NCBI RefSeq assembly: GCF_017427765.1
Contig: NZ_JAFRSC010000023.1
Location: forward strand, 19,102 to 83,101
From: Methanobrevibacter sp.
GTDB taxonomy: Archaea > Methanobacteriota > Methanobacteria > Methanobacteriales > Methanobacteriaceae
Direction of reading: 5' to 3'
DNA length: 64,000 nt
The notes below the pieces were generated by a model. It ran no database searches, had not been told where the DNA came from, and saw only the letters and a list, made by a program, of their open reading frames with translations. Below, one piece after another: positions 1 through 8,700 of this stretch. Both the position numbers and the translations under genes were made by a program. Position 1 is the first letter of the stretch; the number at the start of each line of letters is the position of its first letter.

Positions 1-787
1 TGGCATTTGCGACAGCTTCACATCTGAGTTTATCATCTGTTTCGTTTAGAACAATATCTTCGAGAAAAGACTCATCAGTGATGAAATTCAATGCCACAAT
101 CTTTTCGTATTCATCAAGGTTATCATAAACGCCTAAAAAGTAGCTATTGAATTTAAAATAAGTATTTTTAGCCAATTCCGGCAAACGGGAATGCATTGAC
201 GGTTTGAAAATCATCTTTAAAAACGAATATTCATCAGGGATTTTACCGCAGGCGCAGTATCTGTTGAATTCATCACTATCGCCTAAAATTATCTGTGATA
301 GCGTATCCAAGTTATCCATATTCGGATTTTGAATGGCTTCAAGGCGTATGAATTTATCTTCACTATTTAATGCAAGTTCATTTAAGATATTAACATCCCT
401 AATTTTAGAAATGACCTGACGGCGAAGGTCTCCACCACATCCTGACTCTAAAACATGACAAAAGACATCCTGACTGGCATCATCCAAATTTTTACAGGCC
501 AACAAACGAACATTGTCGTCTGGATCATTTAATGTGAGATGGCTTAAAAGAGATTTTTTCTCATCTTCACTTCCCAAATCATCATCGATAATATGATTGA
601 GACAGGCAAACCTTAAATGAGCTGAAGGATTGTTTAAGCATTCATCATATAGGAAATCCTTATCTTCAATAAGCTCCTGCGCTTTAATTTTAACGGTTAT
701 GCTGGAATCATTTAAAAAAATATCCTTAAGTGCAGATTCATCAGTGATTTTTTCGAGATTTAGACAATCGCTACCAAAAGAATGCAT
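1..787 (-). CDS. HEAT-like repeat protein, C-terminus beyond window edge
   Basis: The minus-strand frame is open from an ATG at 787 to the window edge, giving at least 262 residues. The protein is acidic and made of short alpha-helical repeats in which Asp/Asn-rich turns (for example LNDPDDNVRLLACKNL) alternate with Leu/Ala-rich helices, which is typical of HEAT or leucine-rich-variant repeats. Such scaffolds bind proteins or nucleic acids; no catalytic motif is visible. The gene starts 9 bases after the stop of the smaller HEAT-like protein at 797-1225, so the two are probably co-transcribed and may derive from one repeat family. The ribosome binding site is weak (GATGAT). The partner or function is unknown. 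Confidence 0.75.
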   Translation of the reverse strand, partial: MHSFGSDCLNLEKITDESALKDIFLNDSSITVKIKAQELIEDKDFLYDECLNNPSAHLRFACLNHIIDDDLGSEDEKKSLLSHLTLNDPDDNVRLLACKNLDDASQDVFCHVLESGCGGDLRRQVISKIRDVNILNELALNSEDKFIRLEAIQNPNMDNLDTLSQIILGDSDEFNRYCACGKIPDEYSFLKMIFKPSMHSRLPELAKNTYFKFNSYFLGVYDNLDEYEKIVALNFITDESFLEDIVLNETDDKLRCEAVANA

Positions 788-796
788 TTAAATCAT

Positions 797-1225
797 CTAT
801 TCAAGATACAGCTCTTCCAATCTCTTGAAACTTGCTTTTTTAACAGTCTCGTCATCATCATTTTTAATGATGTCAAGCAACACTTCATCATCGGCTATTT
901 TTTCGATAGCTGCAATCCTAACATATGCTTCCGGATGATTTTTGGCAAGATCAATGAATTGTCCAACATCCTTTTTGGAGGTAACTTTAATATATTCCTT
1001 GTTTTTTGTTGATTTTATCCAATCCTTTTCAAAATGCCAGTTGGTATTGTCCATTGTCATTACATCCAAAACAGAATCCCCGTAACGGTATTCATAGTTT
1101 TCAGGTCTGTTAAGGTTGACGTTATCATCCATGTATTTTGCTTCCACCTGCTGATGTGATTCTATATTTTTTATCAGAAGCTTTACCGAATCAACACGCC
1201 TTATATCAAAATCCATTATTTTCAC
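797..1225 (-). CDS. Small HEAT-like repeat protein
   Basis: This is a 142-residue acidic protein without signal peptide or membrane segment. The C-terminal ~60 residues (from about 80) carry two HEAT-like helical pairs (AKNHPEAYVRIAAIEKIADD, then IIKNDDDETVKKASFKRLEE), the same repeat style as the next gene downstream. The N-terminal ~75 residues are not recognised. It precedes the larger repeat protein by 9 bases, consistent with a two-gene operon. The function is unknown. Confidence 0.7.
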   Translation of the reverse strand: MKIMDFDIRRVDSVKLLIKNIESHQQVEAKYMDDNVNLNRPENYEYRYGDSVLDVMTMDNTNWHFEKDWIKSTKNKEYIKVTSKKDVGQFIDLAKNHPEAYVRIAAIEKIADDEVLLDIIKNDDDETVKKASFKRLEELYLE

Positions 1226-1264
1226 CTTGTTTTAAAATTTGTAATTTCAAATTAATAGACTTTA

Positions 1265-2488
1265 TCATCTGTTTAAAATTTTTAAGAGATATTTATAAAC
1301 CGGAAAACCAACATATCGAATAAATGATACCAAATATTTAAATCCAGGATATTCAAATTCCTTTTTAACCTTTTTAAGCTCAGATATGATGTCCAGCTTT
1401 TGCGGGCATTTCCTCAAACACTTGCCGCAACCGTTACACAATCCCGCATTTCCGGCTTTGCCCATTACTCCTCCGACATACTGGAAATAGTCAATTAAAG
1501 ATTCATTGAACATTCCGTTATGCTCAAAGAGATACTTTTCATTGTAGATTTTTAAACACTCGGGAATGTTTACTCCCCGAGGACACGGCATGCAGTAGCC
1601 GCATGTGGAACAGTTGATTTTAAGGGAATTTCTCAAAACCCTTTTAACAAGCTCGACTGTTTCCATCTCTTCAAATGACATTGACATCGGAGCGGTTTTG
1701 CTGGCAATGGCTATATTTTCATCAATCTGTTCGATGGAATTCATTCCTGAAAATACGCAGGTGACATTTCTGTTATTTAAAACCCACCTTAATGCCCATT
1801 CAGCATTGGACCTGTCGGGATTTGCATCTTTAAAAATCTTTTCGGCTTCAGACGGCATTTTTCCTGCAAGAATTCCACCTTTTAAAGGTTCCATTACAAA
1901 AACGCCTATTCCTTTTGATGCCGCATATTCAATGCCTTCCAAACTGGCCTGAACATTCTCGTCAAAGTAATTATATTGGACCATTACGACATCCCAGTCA
2001 TAGCCGTCAAGAACTATTTCAAATTCCTCACGCGGACCGTGGTATGAAAATCCGACATGCCTAATCTTACCTTCACTTCGTGCCTTGTTTAAAAATTCAA
2101 TCAGACCCTTTTTCAAAAGCCTGTTCATAGCCTTTAAATCAACTGAATGGATTAGATAATAGTCAATATAGTCTCTTTTGAGGCGGTCCAGCTGTTCTTT
2201 TAATGCATTTTCCATATCCTCATATTTTTTGATGTGAATGGCGGGCATCTTGGTTGAAATCATCACCTTATCCCGGTATTCACCCTGAAGGATTTCTCCT
2301 AAAAACTTCTCGCTGTCACCGTAAAGATAAGCAGTGTCAATGAAATTGATTCCGTTGTCGATTGCATGATAAATCTGTTTTTTTGCAAGTTCACGATTAA
2401 TTTTTCCGTTTTTTAAAGGCAAACGCATTGCCCCAAATCCTAAAGGTGAGATTTCATCACCAGTCTTTTTAATTAATCGGTTCTGCAT
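1265..2488 (-). CDS. Aldo/keto reductase with C-terminal 4Fe-4S ferredoxin domain
   Basis: This 407-residue protein has an N-terminal TIM-barrel aldo/keto reductase domain (about 1-280). FIDTAYLYGDSE carries the catalytic Asp and Tyr region, STKMP the Lys, and YYLIHSVD the His. The C-terminal domain (about 290-375) has ferredoxin-type cysteine clusters, CSTCGYCMPCPRG and CNGCGKCLRKCP. This architecture is common in anaerobes and suggests electron exchange between NAD(P)H or ferredoxin and a carbonyl substrate, but the substrate is unknown. It follows galU by 41 bases, and a terminator-like hairpin lies between them, so it may be separately transcribed. No clear ribosome binding site precedes the ATG. 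Confidence 0.9.
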   Translation of the reverse strand: MQNRLIKKTGDEISPLGFGAMRLPLKNGKINRELAKKQIYHAIDNGINFIDTAYLYGDSEKFLGEILQGEYRDKVMISTKMPAIHIKKYEDMENALKEQLDRLKRDYIDYYLIHSVDLKAMNRLLKKGLIEFLNKARSEGKIRHVGFSYHGPREEFEIVLDGYDWDVVMVQYNYFDENVQASLEGIEYAASKGIGVFVMEPLKGGILAGKMPSEAEKIFKDANPDRSNAEWALRWVLNNRNVTCVFSGMNSIEQIDENIAIASKTAPMSMSFEEMETVELVKRVLRNSLKINCSTCGYCMPCPRGVNIPECLKIYNEKYLFEHNGMFNESLIDYFQYVGGVMGKAGNAGLCNGCGKCLRKCPQKLDIISELKKVKKEFEYPGFKYLVSFIRYVGFPVYKYLLKILNR

Positions 2489-2499
2489 AAAAATCTAAA

Positions 2500-2533
2500 T
2501 AAAAAAAGAGTATAGTTATTTAAAAATAACTAT
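2500..2533 (-). terminator. Terminator hairpin of galU overlapping its stop codon
   Basis: An 8-bp perfect stem (2512-2519 with 2526-2533, loop TTAAAA) contains the galU TAG stop at 2530-2532. On the minus strand it is followed by CTC and then seven T residues (2501-2507). Hairpin plus U-tract is a plausible intrinsic-type terminator. Confidence 0.55.
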
Positions 2534-3384
2534 TCGTATTCGTTAATTATGAATTTCATATATTCAATCAAATCGTCCTTGGACTCTTCGTCATCCATTG
2601 CAAATTCAATTGAAGTTTTAAGCCATTCGAAACGGTTTCCTATATCGTAGGTTTTTCCTTCGAATGTTACGCCGTAAATGGCATCCAGCTTTTGAAGAGC
2701 ATCTGTAAGCTGAATTTCTCCGCCGACACCAGGTTCGGTTTCGTCAATTTTATCGAATATTTCAGGTGCCAAAACGTAACGTCCCATAATGGCCAGATTT
2801 GACGGTGCCTGGTGAGCCAGTGGCTTTTCAACAAGCTTTTCAATATTATAAACATTATTTTCCACTTCGGTTCCTTTAATGATTCCGTATCTTTCCACCT
2901 TTTCTTTTGGAACTTCCTCAAGTGAAATTGCAGATGCATTGTATTTCTCATAAACATCAATCAGCTGTTTGGTACAAGGAGTAGGACCTTTGGTAATTGA
3001 ATCTCCAAGAAGTACTGCAAACGGCTCTCCGCCGATATGCTTTTTAGCGCAGTAAATTGCATCCCCAAGACCTTTCTGCTCTTTTTGTCTGACATAACAG
3101 ATATCGGCCAAATCAGTGATTGCACGAACTTGCCTTAAGCGGTCATCTTTTCCCGCACTCTGCAAGGTCTGTTCAAGTTCAAATGACTTATCAAAGTGAT
3201 CTTCAATAGATCTTTTATTTCTACCGGTTACAATCAGTATATCATCAATTCCTGAAGCCACAGCCTCTTCTATAACATACTGGATTGTCGGTTTATCATA
3301 AACAGGCAACATCTCTTTTGCTTGTGCCTTAGTAGCAGGTAAAAATCTAGTACCAAAACCCGCTGCCGGAATTACAGCCTTCAT
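2530..3384 (-). CDS. galU: UTP--glucose-1-phosphate uridylyltransferase
   Basis: GalU makes UDP-glucose from UTP and glucose 1-phosphate, a precursor for surface glycans and sugar-nucleotide pools. The 284-residue length is typical. The N-terminus carries the nucleotidyltransferase signature GFGTRFLPATKAQAKEMLP, followed by KPTIQYVIEEA, and the interior has LLGDSI and the EKLVEKP segment around residues 175-190 of the GalU/RfbA superfamily. The start ATG is preceded by GGTGAT at a 5-base spacing. In a methanogen UDP-glucose feeds protein and wall glycosylation, which fits the surface-protein cluster nearby, though no direct link is shown. Confidence 0.95.
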   Translation of the reverse strand: MKAVIPAAGFGTRFLPATKAQAKEMLPVYDKPTIQYVIEEAVASGIDDILIVTGRNKRSIEDHFDKSFELEQTLQSAGKDDRLRQVRAITDLADICYVRQKEQKGLGDAIYCAKKHIGGEPFAVLLGDSITKGPTPCTKQLIDVYEKYNASAISLEEVPKEKVERYGIIKGTEVENNVYNIEKLVEKPLAHQAPSNLAIMGRYVLAPEIFDKIDETEPGVGGEIQLTDALQKLDAIYGVTFEGKTYDIGNRFEWLKTSIEFAMDDEESKDDLIEYMKFIINEYE

Positions 3385-3534
3385 AATTTATCACCATAAT
3401 AATTATTTAAATAATATTATAATTTTAATCTATTAAATAGGTTATGAAAAAAACTAATTAGCACAACACCAAAAACCGACTGTTTTAGATGACTGTTCAA
3501 ATCGGCATTTTGAAATTAAAAAACAAGGAGAATA

Positions 3535-3556
3535 GAAGTGCTGGCGAACCAGCACT
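3535..3556 (-). terminator. Terminator hairpin after the small surface protein
   Basis: AGTGCTGG (3537-3544), loop CGAA, CCAGCACT (3549-3556) form an 8-bp perfect stem, unusually GC-rich for this region. Downstream on the minus strand comes a T-rich run that includes TTGTTTTTTAA. It lies 24 bases after the stop of the gene at 3580. Confidence 0.6.
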
Positions 3557-3579
3557 AGATAACATATGAGTTCAAAGTT

Positions 3580-4008
3580 CTATTTTTTTCTGGAAATCAC
3601 GACTGTTGCACCGATACCTGCACCAACTGCAAGCAATGCTAAAATCGGATTACCTGTAGCCAACATTGTGTGAGCGGTAGCAGTGGCATTAGTAGCGTTT
3701 CCAGTTGCGTTTCCAGTTTCATTGATAGTTACGTTACTAGGGGCGCTTTGGAATAATGGACTTTCTGCCATTGCGTCTTCAACTGTAATGTTGGCATCTG
3801 TTTGGTTTTCTGCAGGTTCGCCTGCTGCCAGTTGAGAGTGAGTGCTGTCAGGATCGGTTATTGAATCATCAGTGAGTCCATAATCATTATCCGGATATTG
3901 GCCCACATCCAATCCTTCGGGATTTGCGGCATCCACCACACATACGACACATGCAGATGCAATAACACAAAATACTGCAAACAATGTTAATTTTTTTGTA
4001 CTGTCCAT
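3580..4008 (-). CDS. Small secreted, C-terminally membrane-anchored protein
   Basis: About 142 residues. The N-terminal signal peptide (MDSTKKLTLFAVFCVIASAC then VVCVVDA) is followed by an acidic, Asn/Thr-rich linker with many N-glycosylation sequons (NVTINETGNATGNATNATA). The C-terminal segment, LALLAVGAGIGATVVI, is hydrophobic and ends in SRKK, a membrane anchor with a positive stop. A GTG three codons upstream (4017) is part of the GGGTGAT ribosome binding site, so the ATG at 4008 is preferred. This looks like a small exported surface protein; no family is recognised. The promoter region holds a palindrome that could be an operator. Confidence 0.7.
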   Translation of the reverse strand: MDSTKKLTLFAVFCVIASACVVCVVDAANPEGLDVGQYPDNDYGLTDDSITDPDSTHSQLAAGEPAENQTDANITVEDAMAESPLFQSAPSNVTINETGNATGNATNATATAHTMLATGNPILALLAVGAGIGATVVISRKK

Positions 4009-4087
4009 ATTTATCACCCTTTATAACAAATTGAATCGAGCGCATTTGAGAAATCAACTCTCTTTGCACAAGTAATTATATGAATAA

Positions 4088-4123
4088 GCCCATATATAAA
4101 GTTTTTCGAATGTAAGTGCTTAC
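4088..4123 (-). promoter_or_regulatory. TATA/BRE promoter with adjacent palindrome
   Basis: On the minus strand AAAAAC plus TTTATATATG (about 4091-4106) is a good BRE/TATA box, ~85 bases before the small surface-protein gene. Immediately upstream, GTAAG-TG-CTTAC (4112-4123) is a 5-bp palindrome, placed where a regulator could affect TFB/TBP loading. Regulation is inferred from position only. Confidence 0.4.
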
Positions 4124-4386
4124 TTGCATCTTTAAATTATTAAATAATAAATTTAAAAGCCAATTATGAAAAAATATTAGATTAGTAAGATAAACATTGA
4201 AATTTAGGAATTATTAGACATTTAATCCAAGTCAACATAAAACGCAAAGATGACATGACCAATCGATCCAATTACAAATAACAGCACAAAAATGAGTTTA
4301 TATTAAAAAAATAGCTTTAAAATTGAATAAGGACAAATTTGCATTAACAAATTTTGACACATCCCTATCCAACATACAAATTTGGT

Positions 4387-4418
4387 CTGCAATATGCAGT
4401 CTACATCTAATAAGATGT
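4387..4418. other. Two tandem short hairpins in AT-rich gene-free DNA
   Basis: CTGCA-ATA-TGCAG (4387-4399) and ACATCT-AATA-AGATGT (4403-4418) are perfect small palindromes three bases apart, inside ~500 bp (4070-4570) that otherwise shows no gene or recognisable element. They could be protein-binding sites or a decayed structured RNA. Confidence 0.3.
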
Positions 4419-4608
4419 TACTAAATTATATCAATTTTCAAATATATAAACCTTTCTAAAATCTATCTTTAGTTAATTGAAGCATCAATTCATAATTAAA
4501 ACAAAATTATATGATGAAAACAATATTTATTTTAAAAAATAGTAAATATTATATAGTTTTAAGTAAAAATAATTATTTCTAAAACGCCAATAAAAAAAAA
4601 TACAAATT

Positions 4609-4913
4609 TGGTGTTTTAATGAATGGAAAAAAACATTATATTAAAAACACTCCTAACTTAGGAGACCTTGAAATATGACAGTCAAAAATATAGTGCTTGC
4701 CATCTCTTACTTATTTCTGGCAAGCTACTATCTATTGTTGGCTATTGAATTGATAGCCTAACAACATATGTGTCGAATGGGAAGCCTAGTTGGGCAATCC
4801 AAAATTTTCCAATTTGATGATTTGACAATTTAAATGAAAATTGGTTTTAATAGGTGTTTTATAGCTTCCTTTTTTTACACATAGACATTATTTCCATTCT
4901 AAAAACGCCAAAA
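4609..4913. repeat. Possible MITE-like element with terminal inverted repeats
   Basis: TTTGGTGTTTTAATGAATGG begins at about 4607, and its imperfect reverse complement CCATTCTAAAAACGCCAAA lies at about 4895-4913. Together they make ~20 of 23 matching terminal positions around a ~300-bp interior. The interior has further inverted repeats: CTCCTAA/TTAGGAG near 4650, GCTTGCCA/TGGCAAGC near 4695-4725, and GGCTAT/ATAGCC near 4740-4758. There is no open reading frame of note. It could be a non-autonomous element or a structured RNA. A related segment of its right end recurs downstream of lonB. Confidence 0.4.
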
Positions 4914-4964
4914 AATATCAAATAATAATCTCAATATTAATTTTCTAAAGATATAATCAGATAG

Positions 4965-5048
<84 letters not shown>

Positions 5049-5106
5049 ATAAAACAAAAGTAGTTATAAAAAAATATATTTTTTAACTTATATATAGTTA
5101 ACGATT

Positions 5107-5520
5107 TTAGCATAGTTTTATAGTAACTTCCATGATTTTTTCATTTTTTAAATCATCAATCAAGTTTAAATCAAGATCTCTGGCTGCCTTATCTGCCCTA
5201 ATCATCAGTGTTCTTGAGCAGGTATAATCACTTTTCCTTATTACAATATCTGTTGGATGTGTTAAAGTCAAATCCTCATGGCCCCAGCCGGTTATTTCAT
5301 CATACCCTTTTTCTGTTTTAAGCTCCACGATTATTTTAGTTTCAGGATTTGCAATTTTGTCCTTGAACTCAGTGGGAAAGTTAAGCATGGTTTTGTCCAT
5401 GTCAACACCTATGATGCAGTCAGCAGCAGGACCTATTTCACCGTCCTTTGTAATTTCAAAAGTTGATTTGTGATTTGAAGTTACATTTTTATGACCTTTA
5501 GTTAGGATTTTAAAAATCAT
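5107..5520 (-). CDS. DUF371 family archaeal protein
   Basis: This 137-residue protein resembles the archaeal DUF371 family. It has the N-terminal pattern KGHKNVTSNHKSTFEITKDG, then GPAADCIIGVDMDK, an internal GWGHEDLTLTHPTD segment, and a conserved C-terminal IRKSDYTCSRTLMIRADKAA block. It is cytosolic, with no signal peptide or membrane segment. The biochemical function of the family is not established to my knowledge. It is a single gene next to the tRNA-Leu, with no obvious operon partner. Confidence 0.8.
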   Translation of the reverse strand: MIFKILTKGHKNVTSNHKSTFEITKDGEIGPAADCIIGVDMDKTMLNFPTEFKDKIANPETKIIVELKTEKGYDEITGWGHEDLTLTHPTDIVIRKSDYTCSRTLMIRADKAARDLDLNLIDDLKNEKIMEVTIKLC

Positions 5521-5699
5521 ATTATTATTTTAGATGAAAAAACTAATAAAATTTTTCATGGCAAATGCTCACAATAACGATTGATAATTTTAATAGTTAC
5601 ACTGAATAACATTAAAAATATTAAAGAAAACTATAATAAAAATAAAGACATTATGAAAAATAAAATATTAAAATAGCCAAACCTATATGAAGAGAATAG

Positions 5700-5726
5700 A
5701 ATAAATGAAGTTTGAATAAAAACTTC
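5700..5726 (-). terminator. Terminator hairpin at the end of the first adhesin gene
   Basis: GAAGTTT (5707-5713), loop GAATAA, AAACTTC (5720-5726) form a perfect 7-bp stem whose last base is the first base of the stop triplet at 5726-5728. AT-rich DNA follows on the minus strand. Confidence 0.5.
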
Positions 5727-8700
5727 TATCTTTTAATGGTTATTGTGTTTGTTATCTTGGATTTGCCATAAATGGACTGTATTTTGTGTTTACCCACATT
5801 TAATGTGATTTTTATGGTAACAGTAGCTATTCCTTTTGAATTTGTTTTTGCACTATAGGTTTTACCATTGATTTTGAATGTAATCTTTTTGCCTGAAAGC
5901 ACTTTACCGTTAGGGTCCACCAATTTGGTTGAAAACTTGGTAGTTTTGGATTTTTTCTTTGTTATGTCACTTGCTGAGAGGACATTTTTAACGGTAATCT
6001 TATTTGATACCTTAAATCCACCATAACTGGCTGTAACTGTGTATTTGTTAGGGTTTAAGTTTATGGCAAGTTTTGCATAACCGTTACTGTCTGTTTTTAC
6101 ATTGTATGTTTTGCCGTTGACTTTGAATGTCACAACTTTTCCGGCGCCGACTGTTTTTCCGCCATCGGTGTAGATACGCACCTTGTAGTTTGTTTTTGCT
6201 CCAAAGTAATTTGAAACGTCCTTATTTTCACGTATCTTATAGTAAATGGTTATCTTATTTGATAATTTCTGACCAGTTACAGGATTGACGCTGGAAATTG
6301 TGTATGTTCCGGCATTAATGTTGATGTTGAGTCTTGCAACTCCGTTCGGAAGGGTTTTTATTTTGTATGACTTTCCGGCAAGCTTGAAGGTAATTTCTGT
6401 ATTTCCCAAAACCTTACCGTTAGAGTCTGTAAATACAGCAAAGTATTGGGTTCCGCTTCCGTACAATTTCAGAACATCAGTACCTTCAGCAGTTGAGAAA
6501 ACTTCAACAGTTACATTTACTGAAGCGCCGTAATACTTTTGTGTCTGTTCAAATACTATTTCAGCATCATATACACCAGGGTTGAGATTGATTGGTAATG
6601 CTGCCTCACCGTTTTCGTCGGTAACTAAAGTGTACTCTCTTGATACAATCTTTACAACAACGTTTTGGTTTGCAAAAGGCTTGTTGTTGGAATCTTTTAA
6701 TGTGACCTTTAGAGGTTCGCTTCCTTTATAATATTTGGTTACATTATTTGCAGTTAAATTCACTTTCAACAAATCATTTACAACCTTAAAGCTACCGCTT
6801 GCACTTGCAGATGTGAAATCATCATCTCCTGCATAATCAGCAGTGTATGTGTAGTCACCTACACTCATTTTTCCTAAAACCAATGATCCGCTGCCATTTC
6901 TAACGGCAATATTATAAGTTGAACGTCCTATTTTTAAGGTTACCTTTGAGGTTATAGGCTCTCCGTCCTTTGCTTTTAAGCTGACTTTGCACATTACCCT
7001 GTCATTGATTCCTGCATCATTTATTTCAACGTCCAATATGGATTTTCTTTGAGAGACTTCTAATATGAATGTCGTATTTGACGGATAGTAATTATTGTCT
7101 CCCGAATATTTGGCGATGACTGTATATTCGCCATTGTCCATTGGAGCGATGTACCAGTATGATGCGGAATTTGAAACCGGCTTGTCTCTCGGTGAGAAAT
7201 ATCCGATCATTGAAAATGTAACGCTTCCGGTTGCATTCGGACTTAAGTCGGCAAAAATCCTGATGTTTTCACCTAAACAGACCTCTTTAACATACAGTTC
7301 GATTGTTGAATTTGCCTTAAAAATCTCAAATGATGTACTGTTTTTTGAGGATACATAGTAATCGTTTCCAAGATATGTTGCAGTCATGGCGTAGTTTCCA
7401 GCATCAAGGCCTTTAAAACTCCACACAGCCTTTCCTCCAGAGACATTTACGTCTTCTGTCATATTTCCGGCATTGAATCTTACAACACCGGTTGCATCAT
7501 TATTCAATTTAGCTGTTGCGACAATATCCTTGCCGTAAGCCTGACTGTCAACGCTTAAAATAATGTCTGAAGCGAACTGTTTTACATAAAAGCTGACTGT
7601 TCTGTTTGAGGCAAGGTAGTTGTTATCTCCCAGATATCTGACGGTCAAGGCATAGCTTCCCTGATTCAGTTTTGAGAGATTTAAAACTGCCTGAGAGTTA
7701 ATAATCGGAATCTTATATTCAGTGTTGTTAAATACGAATATTATATCTCCTGTTGCGTTTGCCAAATCGATTACGCTGATAATCTCATCAATTTCAGGTG
7801 TTGCGCTGACAATGTCAATGTCCAATGCCAAACCTGCTTTTGCTACATTGAACCGGGTTGTTTTGGTTAAATTAACAATATCGTTAGTGTAAACAGCATT
7901 TATGATATGGTCTCCGGCAGCAAATCCGTATGATGCGTACTCGGCAGTTCCGTTTATGATATCTGCAACATAACTCTCGTTTGCAATGATGAATCTGACT
8001 TTTCCTTCAACGCCCTTATCAAAAATTGCTTTTATCAATTCCTCTTCGCCGTAGGTAATGTCAGCAGATGTAAGATTGAAACTAATCGGTTTAACGTTTA
8101 ATGTGTTGCGGATTGTAGTGTTTTTATATGTTGCAGAAATCCTGTAGGTGCCCTCTTCAAGGTTAACCTTGAAGAATGCATAACCGTCCGCATTTGTAGT
8201 TATGTTATGCTTTTTGGAGTTGAAATCAACTGTAATGACTCTGTTTGGCATTGCAATTCCATTTGCCTCAATAAGCCTTACTGAATAATTAAAGTCAATG
8301 CCCTCGAAGCCTGTTGAGTTTGCGCCAATCAATACGAATTCATCAACTTCACCGATTGTTGTGTTCCATGTTGAGCCTTCAAAATATCTGTCCCCTTCAT
8401 AGAATACAAAAATGTAGTTTGTTCCGTTGTCGAATTTTACTGAAAATGTTGCTCTTCCATCGGTTAAATTTAACCTGTAAAGATTATAGTTAACATAAAC
8501 TCCAACAACGCCTGTACAGTTAACATTGCTGGTTTTAACTTCCACTGTTCCGTTGAGATTTTTCAAATCCTGAGCGATTTTCACATCCAAGGAAGTAGGT
8601 GTTTTTAGGACTTTAAATGAAGTTGAAGTGTTTACCGGATAATATCTCAAATCACCGTCAAATATTAATGTCACGTCATATTTTCCTGCTTCGAGATTGG

